42,552 nt of DNA from a bacterium (GTDB lineage: Bacteria > Bacteroidota > Ignavibacteria > Kapaibacteriales > UBA2268): positions 1-42,552 of the forward strand of contig JAUIIX010000024.1 in NCBI GenBank assembly GCA_030431515.1, written 5' to 3'. Shown here piece after piece: positions 27,339-37,033 of the stretch (position 1 is the first letter of the stretch; each line of letters opens with the position of its first letter). The translations under genes and the position numbers were made by a program. A model generated the notes under the pieces. It saw only the letters and a list, made by a program, of their open reading frames with translations, ran no database searches and was not told where the DNA came from.

Positions 27339-27366
27339 AAGCACTTCAATTGAAGTGCTTTTTTTT
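27339..27366 (+). terminator. typA terminator
   Basis: AAGCACTTCAATTGAAGTGCTT is a 22-bp perfect palindrome followed by six more T. It begins nine bases after the typA stop. Confidence 0.92.
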
Positions 27367-27389
27367 AGATTTTAAGTAAGGATGATAAA

Positions 27390-28661
27390 ATGCAATTATC
27401 GAAACCAAGAATAGTGATTATTGGAGCTGGATTTGGTGGGTTAAAATTAGCAAAATCACTAAGAAACACCAAATTCGAAGTAATCCTGATAGATAAAAAT
27501 AACCACCATCTATTCCAACCATTACTCTATCAAGTAGCAACTGCTGGTTTATCACCTGGAGATATAGCACAAGCAATAAGAACAGAACTAAGAAGCAACA
27601 AAAATATACAAGTAATCAAAGATGAAGTAATTTCAATTGATAAAATCAATAAAACTATTTCTTTGAAGAAAGGACAATTAGATTTTGACTATCTTGTATT
27701 AGCACCTGGGAATCAACCTTTTTATTTTAAAAAAGAATGGGAAGAATATGCCCCAGGTTTAAAAAATTTATATGATGCCGTGAAAATGAGGGAAAAAATA
27801 TTAAACTCATTTGATTTAGCAGAAAGAAATTATAAGAATACAGAATTATACAAAAAATATACTCGTTTTGTTATCGTTGGGGGAGGCCCAACTGGCGTAG
27901 AACTAGCAGGAGCAATATCAGAAATAGCAAGAAAAACAATTTTAAAAGATTATCCTTTAATTAATGAAAAAGATATTGAAATATATCTTATAGAAGGTGC
28001 AGCACATTTATTAAATTCTTATGATGATAGTTTATCAGAATATACAAAAGATACTCTGGAGTCAATGGGAGTACAAGTCTTAACTAATACTTTTGTGAAG
28101 AATATAAATGAAAATGGTGTTGAAATAGAAGGTAAAATAATTAATGCTGCTAATGTCATCTGGGCTGCAGGTAATATTGCTTCACCACTCTTAAAAACCT
28201 TAGATATAGAACTTGATAAATTAGGTAGAGCAATCATCAATAAAGACTTATCAATTCCTAACTACGAAAATATATTTGTTATTGGCGATGCTGCAGCATA
28301 TCAAGATAAAGAAGGAAGGTATTTACCGGGTATTGCCCAAGTAGCAATTCAAATGGGAGTATTTTTATCCAAACAATTTAAAAATATAAATGATAGTGAA
28401 AAAAGGAAAAAAGCTAAGTTTGAATATAATGACAAAGGAAATATGGCAACAATCGGAAGAGCAAAAGCTATATTCCAAAAAAACAATTTTAAATTAAAGG
28501 GCTTTTCAGCTTGGTTTTTATGGGGAATAATACACATATTCTTTTTAATAGATTTTAGGAATAGACTAAAAGTAATGTTAGAGTGGTTTTGGTATTATGT
28601 TACATTCAAGCCCGGAGCAAACATTATATTCCATAATTTAGAAAATGAGAAAAAGAAATAA
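27390..28661 (+). CDS. Type II NADH dehydrogenase-like FAD oxidoreductase
   Basis: 423 residues. An FAD-binding Rossmann motif IIGAGFGGLKLAKSL (10-24), the NDH-2 hallmark LFQPLLYQVATAGLSPGDIA (about 41-60), an NAD(P)-binding motif FVIVGGGPTGVELAGAI in the middle, and IFVIGDAA near residue 295 are visible. A hydrophobic C-terminal segment (FSAWFLWGIIHIFFLIDF) probably anchors it to the inner membrane. It would oxidise NADH and reduce quinone without pumping protons. A Shine-Dalgarno AAGGA sits seven bases before the ATG. It follows the typA terminator, but its own promoter is not clear. Confidence 0.92.
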   Translation: MQLSKPRIVIIGAGFGGLKLAKSLRNTKFEVILIDKNNHHLFQPLLYQVATAGLSPGDIAQAIRTELRSNKNIQVIKDEVISIDKINKTISLKKGQLDFDYLVLAPGNQPFYFKKEWEEYAPGLKNLYDAVKMREKILNSFDLAERNYKNTELYKKYTRFVIVGGGPTGVELAGAISEIARKTILKDYPLINEKDIEIYLIEGAAHLLNSYDDSLSEYTKDTLESMGVQVLTNTFVKNINENGVEIEGKIINAANVIWAAGNIASPLLKTLDIELDKLGRAIINKDLSIPNYENIFVIGDAAAYQDKEGRYLPGIAQVAIQMGVFLSKQFKNINDSEKRKKAKFEYNDKGNMATIGRAKAIFQKNNFKLKGFSAWFLWGIIHIFFLIDFRNRLKVMLEWFWYYVTFKPGANIIFHNLENEKKK

Positions 28662-28668
28662 TTTAAAC

Positions 28669-28694
28669 AAAGCACTTCAATTGAGGTGCTTTTT
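28669..28694 (+). terminator. Terminator of the NDH-2 gene
   Basis: AAAGCACTTCAATTGAGGTGCTTTTT forms a hairpin with one wobble pair. It is the same sequence as the typA terminator except for one base in the stem (A to G). Confidence 0.9.
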
Positions 28695-28787
28695 AAATAG
28701 GTTTATTGAACAATCAAAATTAATATAATAACATTAATGGTTTCTTTTTCGTATAAAAATTAACTTAAATTATTTTGATTTACCACT

Positions 28788-29978
28788 ATGATAAATATAT
28801 TCCTATTGTTTTTAATATCATCAACCTTATACTGTCAAACCTATAAACATAATATTAACCAGTTTATTAATACACAAAAAAGGATTAGTGTTTCAGAAAG
28901 AATTGTTGAATTTGATATTGGTTATAAATTTGAAGAAAAAATTTTATTTGAAACAGATGAGAAAAATCTTTATTACACTTATAATAATATTATTAACTGC
29001 AAATTAGATTTTATTAAATATAATTATGCAAATAAATTATCAGATACAATTTCGATAAATATCCCAGAAGTTGGCAAACTGAATTGTGTAAATTCCGATA
29101 AACAAATTGATGATTACTACATATCCAATGATACTTTGTTTGTAAAATACAGATACTCAATTTTTATTTATAAAATTGAATCTACAGTTACAAAATTAGT
29201 TAAAAGTATCTATTTAGACCAAATAATTAGAAGAGGAAGTAATGATAATAGAGTTGGTTATAAATTCCAAAAATATAACAATAAAATTATTGGGTATCTT
29301 GATATATATATTGAACATAGCTTAGTGAATAATAATCTTTTTATTTGGAGCTATGATTTTGAAAATAATAAATTAGATACTATTTCAATACCTCAACCAG
29401 TAGGTTATAGATGGACTCAAATACAAGCTAAAAACATAGTTGATTATAAGTTTGGTAAATTAGTAACCTGTGATTTAGAACAAGATAATTTATATTTAAT
29501 AAATTCGAAAGATTCTATTGAAAAAATAAAATTGGGTATTTTTAAAAATAATTGGACAATTGAAAATCAATTAGAAATTAATCATCCACAAGAATTTTTC
29601 AATTTGAATCATAAAATTTTGGATTCAATGTATTTAATTCACAGTGTAAACTTTTTAGATAAAGATAACATACTTGTAAAATACTCAATTCCAAAAACTT
29701 TTGAAACTGACTTATTCTCAATATTTAATTTTTGTATTTTATCTAAAATTAATAATAAATGGATTATAAAAAATCCAGTAAATCCAGAATTGATATTTGG
29801 TGATAATAGAATTGAGGATAAAAGAATTTATGGATATTACTATTTAGTATCTCATGGGAAGTTAATATCCAAACATTTCTCTTCTTTTTATGACAGAAAT
29901 GAAAAAAGTTTTATTCGTGTAGAAAATACTCAAGATGTTTTAGATAGGATAAAATCATCAGTTAAATATTTGAAATAG
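28788..29978 (+). CDS. Unrecognised secreted protein
   Basis: 396 residues. MINIFLLFLISSTLYCQT looks like a Sec signal peptide; the Cys is preceded by Leu-Tyr and is a poor lipobox. The mature part is beta-rich in appearance, with many Tyr, Asn, Asp and Ile, and several phrases of the type YYTYNNII and FIYKIE recur at intervals suggestive of a propeller or other repeated beta fold. No catalytic motif is seen. No family was recognised. It is followed by a 423-base region without a gene. Confidence 0.75.
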   Translation: MINIFLLFLISSTLYCQTYKHNINQFINTQKRISVSERIVEFDIGYKFEEKILFETDEKNLYYTYNNIINCKLDFIKYNYANKLSDTISINIPEVGKLNCVNSDKQIDDYYISNDTLFVKYRYSIFIYKIESTVTKLVKSIYLDQIIRRGSNDNRVGYKFQKYNNKIIGYLDIYIEHSLVNNNLFIWSYDFENNKLDTISIPQPVGYRWTQIQAKNIVDYKFGKLVTCDLEQDNLYLINSKDSIEKIKLGIFKNNWTIENQLEINHPQEFFNLNHKILDSMYLIHSVNFLDKDNILVKYSIPKTFETDLFSIFNFCILSKINNKWIIKNPVNPELIFGDNRIEDKRIYGYYYLVSHGKLISKHFSSFYDRNEKSFIRVENTQDVLDRIKSSVKYLK

Positions 29979-30280
29979 ATTTTGCAATTAGAAGTTTAAA
30001 TCTTCATTGCTTAAAGAAGCCAAGATAAGTAGCATAATAAATTTTAATTTAGCTATGTTTATTCTACTTGATATTTTCTTTCGCTTAATATATCGGTATA
30101 GTTAATATAGATAATATAAATTTAAAGGATTATTTAATTAGCAAAAAAATTATATTATACATATTTAACGAAAGGGCTGAAACCAGTTCATATTTGTATT
30201 TAGTTAATTCAATTATACATTATTTGAAGTTTTTATGGTGCAAATTTCGATTATTTTAGTATTACATTGTTAATTTCTGG

Positions 30281-30310
30281 GAGATTCTTCGGCTACGCCT
30301 TAGAATGAAG
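30281..30310. repeat. REP-like element GAGATTCTTCGGCTACGCC...
   Basis: The sequence has ATTCT and AGAAT arms around a GC-richer core GGCTACGCC. The pattern AGATTCTTCG-core-AGAATGA is seen dispersed in many environmental genomes, and a diverged relative seems present at about 36157-36190 in the opposite orientation. Its higher GC stands out from its surroundings. Confidence 0.5.
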
Positions 30311-30342
30311 TAGATATTTTCAAGGATTTTTCTTTTAGTTAT

Positions 30343-30377
30343 AAAAAAGCAACTCTAAAAATTAGGGTTGCTTTTTT
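30343..30377. terminator. Bidirectional terminator after the M28 peptidase gene
   Basis: AAAAAAGCAACTCTAA pairs with TTAGGGTTGCTTTTTT around a short A-rich loop (one wobble pair), with A and T runs on both sides. It lies 25 bases beyond the stop of the minus-strand peptidase gene. Confidence 0.9.
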
Positions 30378-30401
30378 CGGATGAATTTCTATTTTTTTAG
30401 A

Positions 30402-31745
30402 TTATTCGATTATATCTAAGTCGGCATAAATGTATAATGCTAATGCTGTTGCTGCGATACAATCGTTTAATATTTTTTTGTCAACTTTGTCAACTGTGTC
30501 GTTAGCTGAGTGGTGGTATCTCCAATATTCTTGTTCTGAATCTACTACAAGTCCCATTCCTGTATAGCCAAGTTTCATCATTGGTCCGATGTCTGCTCCG
30601 CCACCACCTTGTTTTATCTGAAACTTTGGATTTATTAAACTGAATACTGATTCGTATTTTTTGAATGCTTCGAAATACCCCTCATTTCCTGAATAGCCAA
30701 CTGCTACTGGATTGAATACTCCTGAATCAAATTCTAATAAGCCGTGATGTGGTTCATCTTTATGTTTTTCAGCGTATTGTGTTCCACCCTGTAAACCACT
30801 TTCTTCATTTGTCCAAAATACTACTCTGATTGTTCTTTTTGGTACTAAGTTTAATTCTTTTAATAATTTAACTGCTTCCCAGACTGCAACACATGGCCCT
30901 GCATCATCATGTGCACCTTGCCCTACGTCCCAACTATCTATATGTCCACCAGCGGCTACAATATCTTTTGGTAATTCTTTACCAACTAACTCTCCCATTA
31001 CATTATGTGATAACATATCTTCTCCATAATGTGATGTTAATTTCATATAAATTTTGATTTTTTTACCTTGGTCTGTCAATCTTTGAAGTATATCAATTGC
31101 TTCTAATGAAATTGCAGCATGTGGTATTTTTTCTATTTCATCGTCATAGTATGAAATTCCTGTATGCGGATTTGCATCGTAGAATGGAGTTACTGATCTG
31201 ATTAATGATGCTACTGCACCGTGTTTGGCTGCACGAGCAGCCCCGTGAAGTCTGTATTGGACTGTTTGCCCGTAATTAGTAAATGCTCTGTTGTAAACGA
31301 CTATCTTGCCTTTTACTTCTTTGCTTTTCTTTTCTAAATCATCAAAATCTTTAACCATAATGATTTCTGCTTCGATACCATTTTCAGGAGTTGAAACTGA
31401 AGCTCCAAGTGCTAATATTGGAATTTCATATTCCCATGGCGAAGTCATTTTACAATCGGCTTCCCCTCTTATCCAATTTGGAACCATAACTGGTTCTTTT
31501 ACTACATTTTGAAAACCATCTTTAATTAACTCTTTTTCAATATGTGCGATTGCATTTTCAAGATGCTTTGAGCCAGAAATTCTGTGCCCATAATTATCGC
31601 AAATATATGCCATTCTATCCCACGCACTTGAATCTTTGTGGGCATGTTTGAATATTTTTTTAGCGATTTCTTCGTATTTTGATAAATTGTCTTTTGCATT
31701 TATATTGAAGACTACAAGAGCGGTAAGAAGTAAAATTTTTAACAT
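30402..31745 (-). CDS. M28 family zinc peptidase (carboxypeptidase Q-like), exported
   Basis: 447 residues with a signal peptide (about 1-17, LLTALVVFNINA). A PA-like inserted domain (about 100-235) precedes the M28 catalytic core: AGGHIDSWD (His268, Asp270), AHDDAG (Asp280 or Asp281), FWTNEESG (Glu314, Glu315), EFDSG (Asp340) and RYHHSANDT (His411 or His412). These are the expected zinc ligands and catalytic glutamate. Members of this family release N- or C-terminal amino acids from peptides outside the cytoplasm. The ATG has an AAGGA-type Shine-Dalgarno. It is downstream of the TolC gene on the same strand. Confidence 0.93.
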   Translation of the reverse strand: MLKILLLTALVVFNINAKDNLSKYEEIAKKIFKHAHKDSSAWDRMAYICDNYGHRISGSKHLENAIAHIEKELIKDGFQNVVKEPVMVPNWIRGEADCKMTSPWEYEIPILALGASVSTPENGIEAEIIMVKDFDDLEKKSKEVKGKIVVYNRAFTNYGQTVQYRLHGAARAAKHGAVASLIRSVTPFYDANPHTGISYYDDEIEKIPHAAISLEAIDILQRLTDQGKKIKIYMKLTSHYGEDMLSHNVMGELVGKELPKDIVAAGGHIDSWDVGQGAHDDAGPCVAVWEAVKLLKELNLVPKRTIRVVFWTNEESGLQGGTQYAEKHKDEPHHGLLEFDSGVFNPVAVGYSGNEGYFEAFKKYESVFSLINPKFQIKQGGGGADIGPMMKLGYTGMGLVVDSEQEYWRYHHSANDTVDKVDKKILNDCIAATALALYIYADLDIIE

Positions 31746-31805
31746 TTAATTTCCTTTTAAATTTTTAAGAATACTAATTTAAAAATATTTTAGTTTATAA
31801 TAAAA

Positions 31806-33101
31806 TTAATTAGGCATTTCGCCCATTAATAAGAATATTTGGCTTTCTATATTTTTTAAGTTATTTTTTGCAGTTATTATTTTATTTTCAGATAAAACTA
31901 AGTTTAATTGTGCTTGTCTTAGTTCTAATGATGTAATTCTTGAGAATTTGAATTCTTCGATTGCTCTATAGAAATTCTCATCTGCAATTTTGGAGTTACT
32001 TTCTTCTAATTCTAATATTTGTTTTTGACGATTGTAAGAATCCCAAAGACTAATTAAGCTTAACTCTATAGATTGTTTAATATTATTTATTTCTAATTCG
32101 CTTTTTTCTTGTAGTATTTTATTGTTTTGGGCTTGGATACTATTTTTATTTCCATTGTATAAATTCCAAGAAGCATTTAATGAAATTGACGGTCCATTAT
32201 TAGAAATCAATGTTGTAAAATTTGCATCATCTGTATTTCTGCTATACGAATAATCGCCTGTTAAATTTACTCTTGGATAGAAATTTGATAAAATTATTTC
32301 ATAATCAAGTATGCTGATTTCTTTACTTTTTAACGCTAAGTTAATATTCGAATTTTTAGAAAATACTTTTTCTTTTACTTCTTCATAAGTTTCTAAATCT
32401 ATGAACTTTATATTGTTTTCAAGTTTATACTTTTTATCTACTTTTATACCCATTGTATAATTAAGTGATCTAATTGCATTTGCATAATTTAGTTCTGATT
32501 TTAAATATTCTGATGAGTCAGAATTAAAATCAACTTGTGCTTGAAGTAACTGAGATTTATTAATAACTCCAAATTCAATTTGGTCATTAATTTTATTAAT
32601 CCTATCTCTTGATAATTCTAAAGATTGTTTGCTGATTTTGATATTTTCTTGAATTGTTAGTGCGTTTAAGTAGGAGTTTATTAGTTCTTTGACTTTATTT
32701 TCTACCATTATTTGAAGTTGAATTTCTGATAAATCTTTAAGAGATTCTAATTTATCATAATTAGAAAACATTGCGAAGCCATCAAATAAAGTCCAGTTTA
32801 ACTCAACTGATGCAGATATATTTTCTACATTTGCTCCATCAGTTTCGATTGGTGGCTGAGCATTCCCAGCAAATTCAATCAATTTTTGTGGATTTGAGTA
32901 ACGATAAGCACTTCTTGCATCGATAGTAGGTAACATTCCTGCATTGCCTTTATTGATATTGTTTTCAGAGATTTCCAGATCTTTTTTTACAATATTAATT
33001 TGGTAATTGTTAGCAAGACAATTTTTAATAGCATCTTCTAATGTTAATTTTTCTTGCGAAAAAACATTTGTAGAAATAAAAAATAAAAGAAGAAAAAGCA
33101 T
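31806..33101 (-). CDS. TolC-family outer-membrane efflux protein
   Basis: The start was moved from TTG at 33110 to ATG at 33101, giving 431 residues with signal peptide MLFLLLFFISTNVFS. The mature part carries two TolC/OEP halves: LTLEDAIKNCLANNYQINIV at the N-terminus and long coiled-coil helices, with NLTGDYSYSRNTDD and SLNASWNLYNGNKNS marking the second barrel repeat. It would form the outer-membrane exit duct for an RND or type I exporter. It lies between lepB and the M28 peptidase on the minus strand, far from its likely partners at 16264 and 22234. Confidence 0.9.
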   Translation of the reverse strand: MLFLLLFFISTNVFSQEKLTLEDAIKNCLANNYQINIVKKDLEISENNINKGNAGMLPTIDARSAYRYSNPQKLIEFAGNAQPPIETDGANVENISASVELNWTLFDGFAMFSNYDKLESLKDLSEIQLQIMVENKVKELINSYLNALTIQENIKISKQSLELSRDRINKINDQIEFGVINKSQLLQAQVDFNSDSSEYLKSELNYANAIRSLNYTMGIKVDKKYKLENNIKFIDLETYEEVKEKVFSKNSNINLALKSKEISILDYEIILSNFYPRVNLTGDYSYSRNTDDANFTTLISNNGPSISLNASWNLYNGNKNSIQAQNNKILQEKSELEINNIKQSIELSLISLWDSYNRQKQILELEESNSKIADENFYRAIEEFKFSRITSLELRQAQLNLVLSENKIITAKNNLKNIESQIFLLMGEMPN

Positions 33102-33144
33102 ATTTATCAACTTAATTTTAAAAGAAATAATAGGATTTATAAAA

Positions 33145-34038
33145 TTAATCGATTAAAGTACCGATTCTATCAAATCTTGTTGTTGCTAATTTTGAAATTA
33201 TATTTGCTAATGGTTGGTTTGTATCCCAAGACCAGTAAACTACAATAGGTGTACCAACTACATTGTCATAAGGAATAAATCCCCATGCACGAGAGTCTTC
33301 ACTATTATCACGGTTATCACCCATTCCAAAGCAATAATCTCTTTCAACAGTATATGATTTTGCGATATTACCATCAATGATAACATTTTGAGAATCATAA
33401 CTTACATCGTGTCCTTCTCTTCTGATAAAAGTATCCCATTGTCTAATATTTTCTAAACTTACAGGAATCTCATCTCCAATTTTAGGAATGTATAATGGTC
33501 CATAATTGTTTGATGTCCAAGAAGTACCGAAAGGGAATCCTGCTCTTCGGTTTCCAATTTCAGGAATAAATTTACCATTTTCTGGTAAAGGGTATTCTTT
33601 TCCATTGACATAAACAACTTTGTCTATAATCTGTAAAGTATCTCCAGCAGTAGCAATACATCTTTTCAGATAATATTGAAATTGAGATGCTTCTACTTCA
33701 TCTCTATCGCCTGGGTAGATAAATACAATGACGTCTTGCTTTTCAGGTTCCCAAAAGCCCGGAAATTTATAGAAGGGTAAGGGTTTATTAATAAGCGGAA
33801 TAACTTGTGGTGTTGTAGGTCCGTATTTGAATTTATTTACAAATAGGAAATCTCCAGTCATCACTTCATTTTCCATAGAGCCAGTAGGTACAACGAAAGA
33901 TGCAATGGCAATACCGTTAATAATCATCACAAATAAAATTGCTTGAGGCAAAATTTTAATCGTATTAATTATACTTTGTCCAAAGCTTTCTTCTTTTTCT
34001 TTAGCTTTGATATTCTTTTTTAATCTCATTTTCGACAT
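33145..34038 (-). CDS. lepB: Signal peptidase I
   Basis: 297 residues. A basic N-terminus, one membrane segment (about 29-48), the catalytic serine in PTGSMENE (Ser54) and the lysine in YLKRCIATAGD (Lys125). The later box FGMGDNRDNSEDSRAWGFIP is complete. It cleaves Sec signal peptides at the outer face of the inner membrane. The ATG lies ten bases after the lepA stop, so the two are in one operon, a common arrangement. Confidence 0.97.
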   Translation of the reverse strand: MSKMRLKKNIKAKEKEESFGQSIINTIKILPQAILFVMIINGIAIASFVVPTGSMENEVMTGDFLFVNKFKYGPTTPQVIPLINKPLPFYKFPGFWEPEKQDVIVFIYPGDRDEVEASQFQYYLKRCIATAGDTLQIIDKVVYVNGKEYPLPENGKFIPEIGNRRAGFPFGTSWTSNNYGPLYIPKIGDEIPVSLENIRQWDTFIRREGHDVSYDSQNVIIDGNIAKSYTVERDYCFGMGDNRDNSEDSRAWGFIPYDNVVGTPIVVYWSWDTNQPLANIISKLATTRFDRIGTLID

Positions 34039-34048
34039 ATTAATCTCA

Positions 34049-35851
34049 TTAATTATCTATACTTAAAACTGCGTGAAAAGCTTCTTGAGGAACTTCCACA
34101 GATCCAATCTGTTTCATACGTTTTTTACCCTCTTTTTGTTTATCTAATAATTTTCTTTTACGAGAAATATCACCACCATAACATTTCGCTGTTACGTTCT
34201 TTCTCATCGCCCTAACAGTAGTTCTTGAAATAATTTTATGCCCAATAGCTGCTTGTATAACAACTTCAAACATTTGTTGAGGGATTAAATCTTTTAATTT
34301 TTCACAAATCCTTTTACCCCAATCATACGCTTTATCTCTATGTACTATTGAAGATAAGGCATCTACTGGATCGCCATTTAATAACATATCCAATTTTACT
34401 AAAGAGCCAGGTTTTTCTTCTGAAAATTCATAATCTAAAGAAGCATAACCACGTGTAGTAGATTTTAATTTATCATAGAAATCAAATACAATTTCTGCTA
34501 AAGGTAAGTCAAAAACTAATTCTACTCTGCTTGTTGTAATATAATTTTGAGCTAAGATCTGCCCTCTTCTATCCATACAAAGCTTCATGATATTGCCAAT
34601 ATACTCTGCTGGGGTAATTATTTGTGCTTTTATATATGGCTCAAATACTTCTTCAATCTCACCAGGGTCGGGTAATTCAGATGGGTTAGAAACAAAAACT
34701 GAGCCTCTGTGTCTTGTTTCTACTCTGTATCTTACACTGGGAACTGTAGTTACGATTGTCTGTTTAAATTCTCTATCAAGTCTTTCTTGTACAATATCCA
34801 TGTGAAGCATTCCTAAGAATCCACATCTAAACCCAAAACCAAGTGCTTTTGAAGTTTCTGGTTCGTAAGAAAGAGCTGCATCATTAAGTGATAATTTTGC
34901 TAATGCTTCTCTTAAATCTTCAAAATCAGCACTATCTGCTGGATAAATTCCACTAAATACCATTGGTTTAACTTCTTTAAATCCACCAATTGGTTCAGGA
35001 GTTGGATTTTTTACTGTTGTGATAGTATCCCCAACTTTTACATCTCCCAAGGCACGAATTGATGCAGTCATATAACCTGCATTTCCAACACTAAGTTCAT
35101 TAGTTCTATGACGTTTCATGTGAAAAACGCCAACTTCTTCTATTATGTATTCTTTTTCGGTTCTCATAAATTTAACTTTTTCACCTTCACGGATAACACC
35201 GTCGAAGACTCTAAAGTTAATAATAACACCACGGTAGGGGTCATATAAAGAATCATAAATCAATGCTTTAAGTGGCGCGTCAGGGTTTCCAGATGGAGCA
35301 GGGATTCTTGCTACAACAGCATCTAATATTTCTTTAATTCCAATTCCATTTTTGGCAGAAGCTAAAATAATTTCTTCATCTTTACAGCCAATCATATCAA
35401 TTACTTCTTGCTTAACCCCTTCTAAAGTAGTTGCTGCAGAAGGTAAATCAATTTTATTTAAAACTGGAATGATTTCTAAATTATGTTCAATTGCTAAGTA
35501 TAAATTTGAAATAGTTTGAGCTTCAATACCTTGAGTTGCATCTACTACTAATATAGCACCTTCGCAAGCAGCAAGTGATCTTGAAACTTCATAAGTAAAA
35601 TCAACGTGACCAGGTGTATCAATCAAATTTAGGAAATAGGATTCACCATCATCTGTTTTGTATTCCATCTGAATAGCGTGAAGTTTGATAGTAATACCAC
35701 GTTCCTGCTCTAATGGATTGTCATCTAAAATTTGAGCATTAGTCATCTCACGAGCAGTGATAGTACCTGTTAGTTCAAGCATTCTATCAGCAAGTGTTGA
35801 CTTACCGTGATCTATGTGAGCAATTATACAAAAGTTTCTAATATTTTTCAT
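34049..35851 (-). CDS. lepA: Elongation factor 4 (LepA), ribosomal back-translocase GTPase
   Basis: 600 residues, as normal. AHIDHGKST (11-19), [14 protein letters not shown] and NKID mark the GTPase domain. The LepA-specific C-terminus is present, with [16 protein letters not shown]-like basic residues near 570-585 ([19 protein letters not shown]). It acts on stalled or mis-translocated ribosomes. A TAGGAATAA sequence precedes the ATG. tRNA-Ser lies 33 bases upstream on the same strand, so the tRNA and lepA may share a transcript. Confidence 0.98.
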   Translation of the reverse strand: MKNIRNFCIIAHIDHGKSTLADRMLELTGTITAREMTNAQILDDNPLEQERGITIKLHAIQMEYKTDDGESYFLNLIDTPGHVDFTYEVSRSLAACEGAILVVDATQGIEAQTISNLYLAIEHNLEIIPVLNKIDLPSAATTLEGVKQEVIDMIGCKDEEIILASAKNGIGIKEILDAVVARIPAPSGNPDAPLKALIYDSLYDPYRGVIINFRVFDGVIREGEKVKFMRTEKEYIIEEVGVFHMKRHRTNELSVGNAGYMTASIRALGDVKVGDTITTVKNPTPEPIGGFKEVKPMVFSGIYPADSADFEDLREALAKLSLNDAALSYEPETSKALGFGFRCGFLGMLHMDIVQERLDREFKQTIVTTVPSVRYRVETRHRGSVFVSNPSELPDPGEIEEVFEPYIKAQIITPAEYIGNIMKLCMDRRGQILAQNYITTSRVELVFDLPLAEIVFDFYDKLKSTTRGYASLDYEFSEEKPGSLVKLDMLLNGDPVDALSSIVHRDKAYDWGKRICEKLKDLIPQQMFEVVIQAAIGHKIISRTTVRAMRKNVTAKCYGGDISRKRKLLDKQKEGKKRMKQIGSVEVPQEAFHAVLSIDN

Positions 35852-35884
35852 TTATTCCTAAAGAATTAAACACATTTAATAATG

Positions 35885-35971
35885 CGGATAGAGAGGGATT
35901 CGAACCCTCGGTACCGTTACCAGTACACACGCTTTCCAGGCGTGCCAATTCAACCACTCTTGCACCTATCC
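35885..35971 (-). tRNA. tRNA-Ser (anticodon GGA)
   Basis: 87 bases. On the minus strand the acceptor stem GGATAGG pairs with TCTATCC (one wobble), the anticodon stem CACGC/GCGTG holds loop CTGGAAA with anticodon GGA, the long variable arm is of class II type, and the T-arm is GAGGG-TTCGAAT-CCCTC. The discriminator is G, as expected for serine. CCA is not encoded (CAT follows). Confidence 0.96.
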
Positions 35972-36363
35972 AAAAAGATTACAAAATTACGAAATTTTTT
36001 TAACATTATAATTTCTATATAATAAATTTAGAAAAAATACATTTACCTTATAATGTAAAAACTTCAAAATATATTAGAATTTAGTAAGAATAATTAGAAA
36101 AACAAGGAAAACCAATAAGTTCATTGAATAATTTAATTATAACTTTAAAAGGTTGTCAACCTAAGCGAAGCTAGGAATCTATGTGTTACGCTGAAATAGG
36201 TTGTCATAAAATATTAAAAAAAACACTGACCTCTGTTCTAAAACTTAATGATTGTGGAACTCTTTCAGATTTTTATTTATTTACAAATTCAATTTTTGTT
36301 TTATCAAAGTTGAAAGGTGATACTATGACAAAAGAGTTTATTTGATATAATAATTTTTTTATT
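35972..36363. other. Intergenic region with a REP-like remnant
   Basis: 392 bases between tRNA-Ser and mtgA. No gene seen. At 36151-36207 the direct repeat AGGTTGTCA (36151-36159 and 36199-36207) flanks a 39-base GC-richer insert containing AAGCGAAGCTAGGAATCT, a possible diverged relative of the element at 30281-30310 in reverse orientation. The rest is AT-rich. Confidence 0.6.
36151..36207. repeat. REP-like insert flanked by 9-bp direct repeats
   Basis: AGGTTGTCA at both ends surrounds 39 bases. The inner part, read on the minus strand, contains AGATTCCTAGCTTCGCTT, similar to the AGATTCTTCG...-type element at 30281. The direct repeats may be a target-site duplication or part of the repeat itself. 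Confidence 0.45.
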
Positions 36364-37032
36364 CTATTCTAACTCTTTTAATGAAACTTGATTCATTCGT
36401 GCTTGGATTGTTGATGCTCTTCCATTTATATATGCTGTTGGTTTGGATGGTGACCATTTTATTGGATTCGGTAGCACTGTTGCAATTAAAGCGGCTTCTC
36501 TTTTTGTTAGCTTTAATGCTGGTTTATTAAAGTACTTTTGTGAAGCGGCTTCGACTCCGTAAATTCCTTCGCCAAGTTCGATTACGTTTAGGTAAACTTC
36601 GAGTATTCGCTTTTTGCCCCAAATTGCTTCAATCAGAACTGTGAAATAAAGTTCTAAGCCCTTACGGATGAAGTTTCTACTATGCCACAAGAAAGTATTC
36701 TTTGCTGTTTGCATTGTTATTGTAGATGCACCACGCATTCTACCTTTTTTATTTCTTGCGTTATATTTTTTTGCGTCTTCTACTGCGTTCCAATCTATTC
36801 CTTTGTGGTTTAAAAAATTTGCATCTTCTGCAGCAATAACGGCTTTCAATATATTGGGGGACATATTATCTATACTTTCCCAGTCTTTAGTTAAACCATT
36901 GCCTTTAAATACATTAAAGACTTGGTAGGGTGTTAGATATGGATTGATAACAAGGTATAGACAAACCCATAAAACTGAAATAATTACGGAATAAAAAATA
37001 AATTTCCAGATGAATGTGAATATTCTTTTCAT
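36364..37032 (-). CDS. mtgA: Monofunctional peptidoglycan glycosyltransferase
   Basis: 222 residues, a GT51 domain alone without a transpeptidase. One membrane segment (about 10-30) is followed by AVIAAEDANFLNHKGIDW with catalytic Glu69, GASTITMQTAKNTFLW, and a second region EVYLNVIELGEGIYGVEAAS containing the second conserved glutamate. It polymerises lipid II glycan strands at the inner membrane. It starts one base after the stop of the upstream MBL-fold gene, so the mutS-MBL-mtgA trio is one operon. Confidence 0.96.
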   Translation of the reverse strand: MKRIFTFIWKFIFYSVIISVLWVCLYLVINPYLTPYQVFNVFKGNGLTKDWESIDNMSPNILKAVIAAEDANFLNHKGIDWNAVEDAKKYNARNKKGRMRGASTITMQTAKNTFLWHSRNFIRKGLELYFTVLIEAIWGKKRILEVYLNVIELGEGIYGVEAASQKYFNKPALKLTKREAALIATVLPNPIKWSPSKPTAYINGRASTIQARMNQVSLKELE

Positions 37033-37033
37033 T

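Larger units (their letters stand above)
29979..30401. other. Intergenic region with a dispersed-repeat remnant
   Basis: 423 bases. Nothing gene-like was seen. It contains a REP-like element (30281-30310) and a bidirectional terminator (30343-30377), listed separately. The rest is AT-rich. Confidence 0.7.

Noticed and set aside
29979-30401. Small RNA or riboswitch
   Set aside because: No stable structure or known aptamer pattern apart from the terminator and the REP-like element was seen.
33102-33110. TTG start for the TolC gene at 33110
   Set aside because: ATG at 33101 begins the signal peptide directly. The upstream TTG adds only three residues.
36151-36207. Insertion sequence
   Set aside because: Direct repeats flank only 39 bases with no transposase and no long inverted ends. 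It is at most a small REP-like or MITE-like element.
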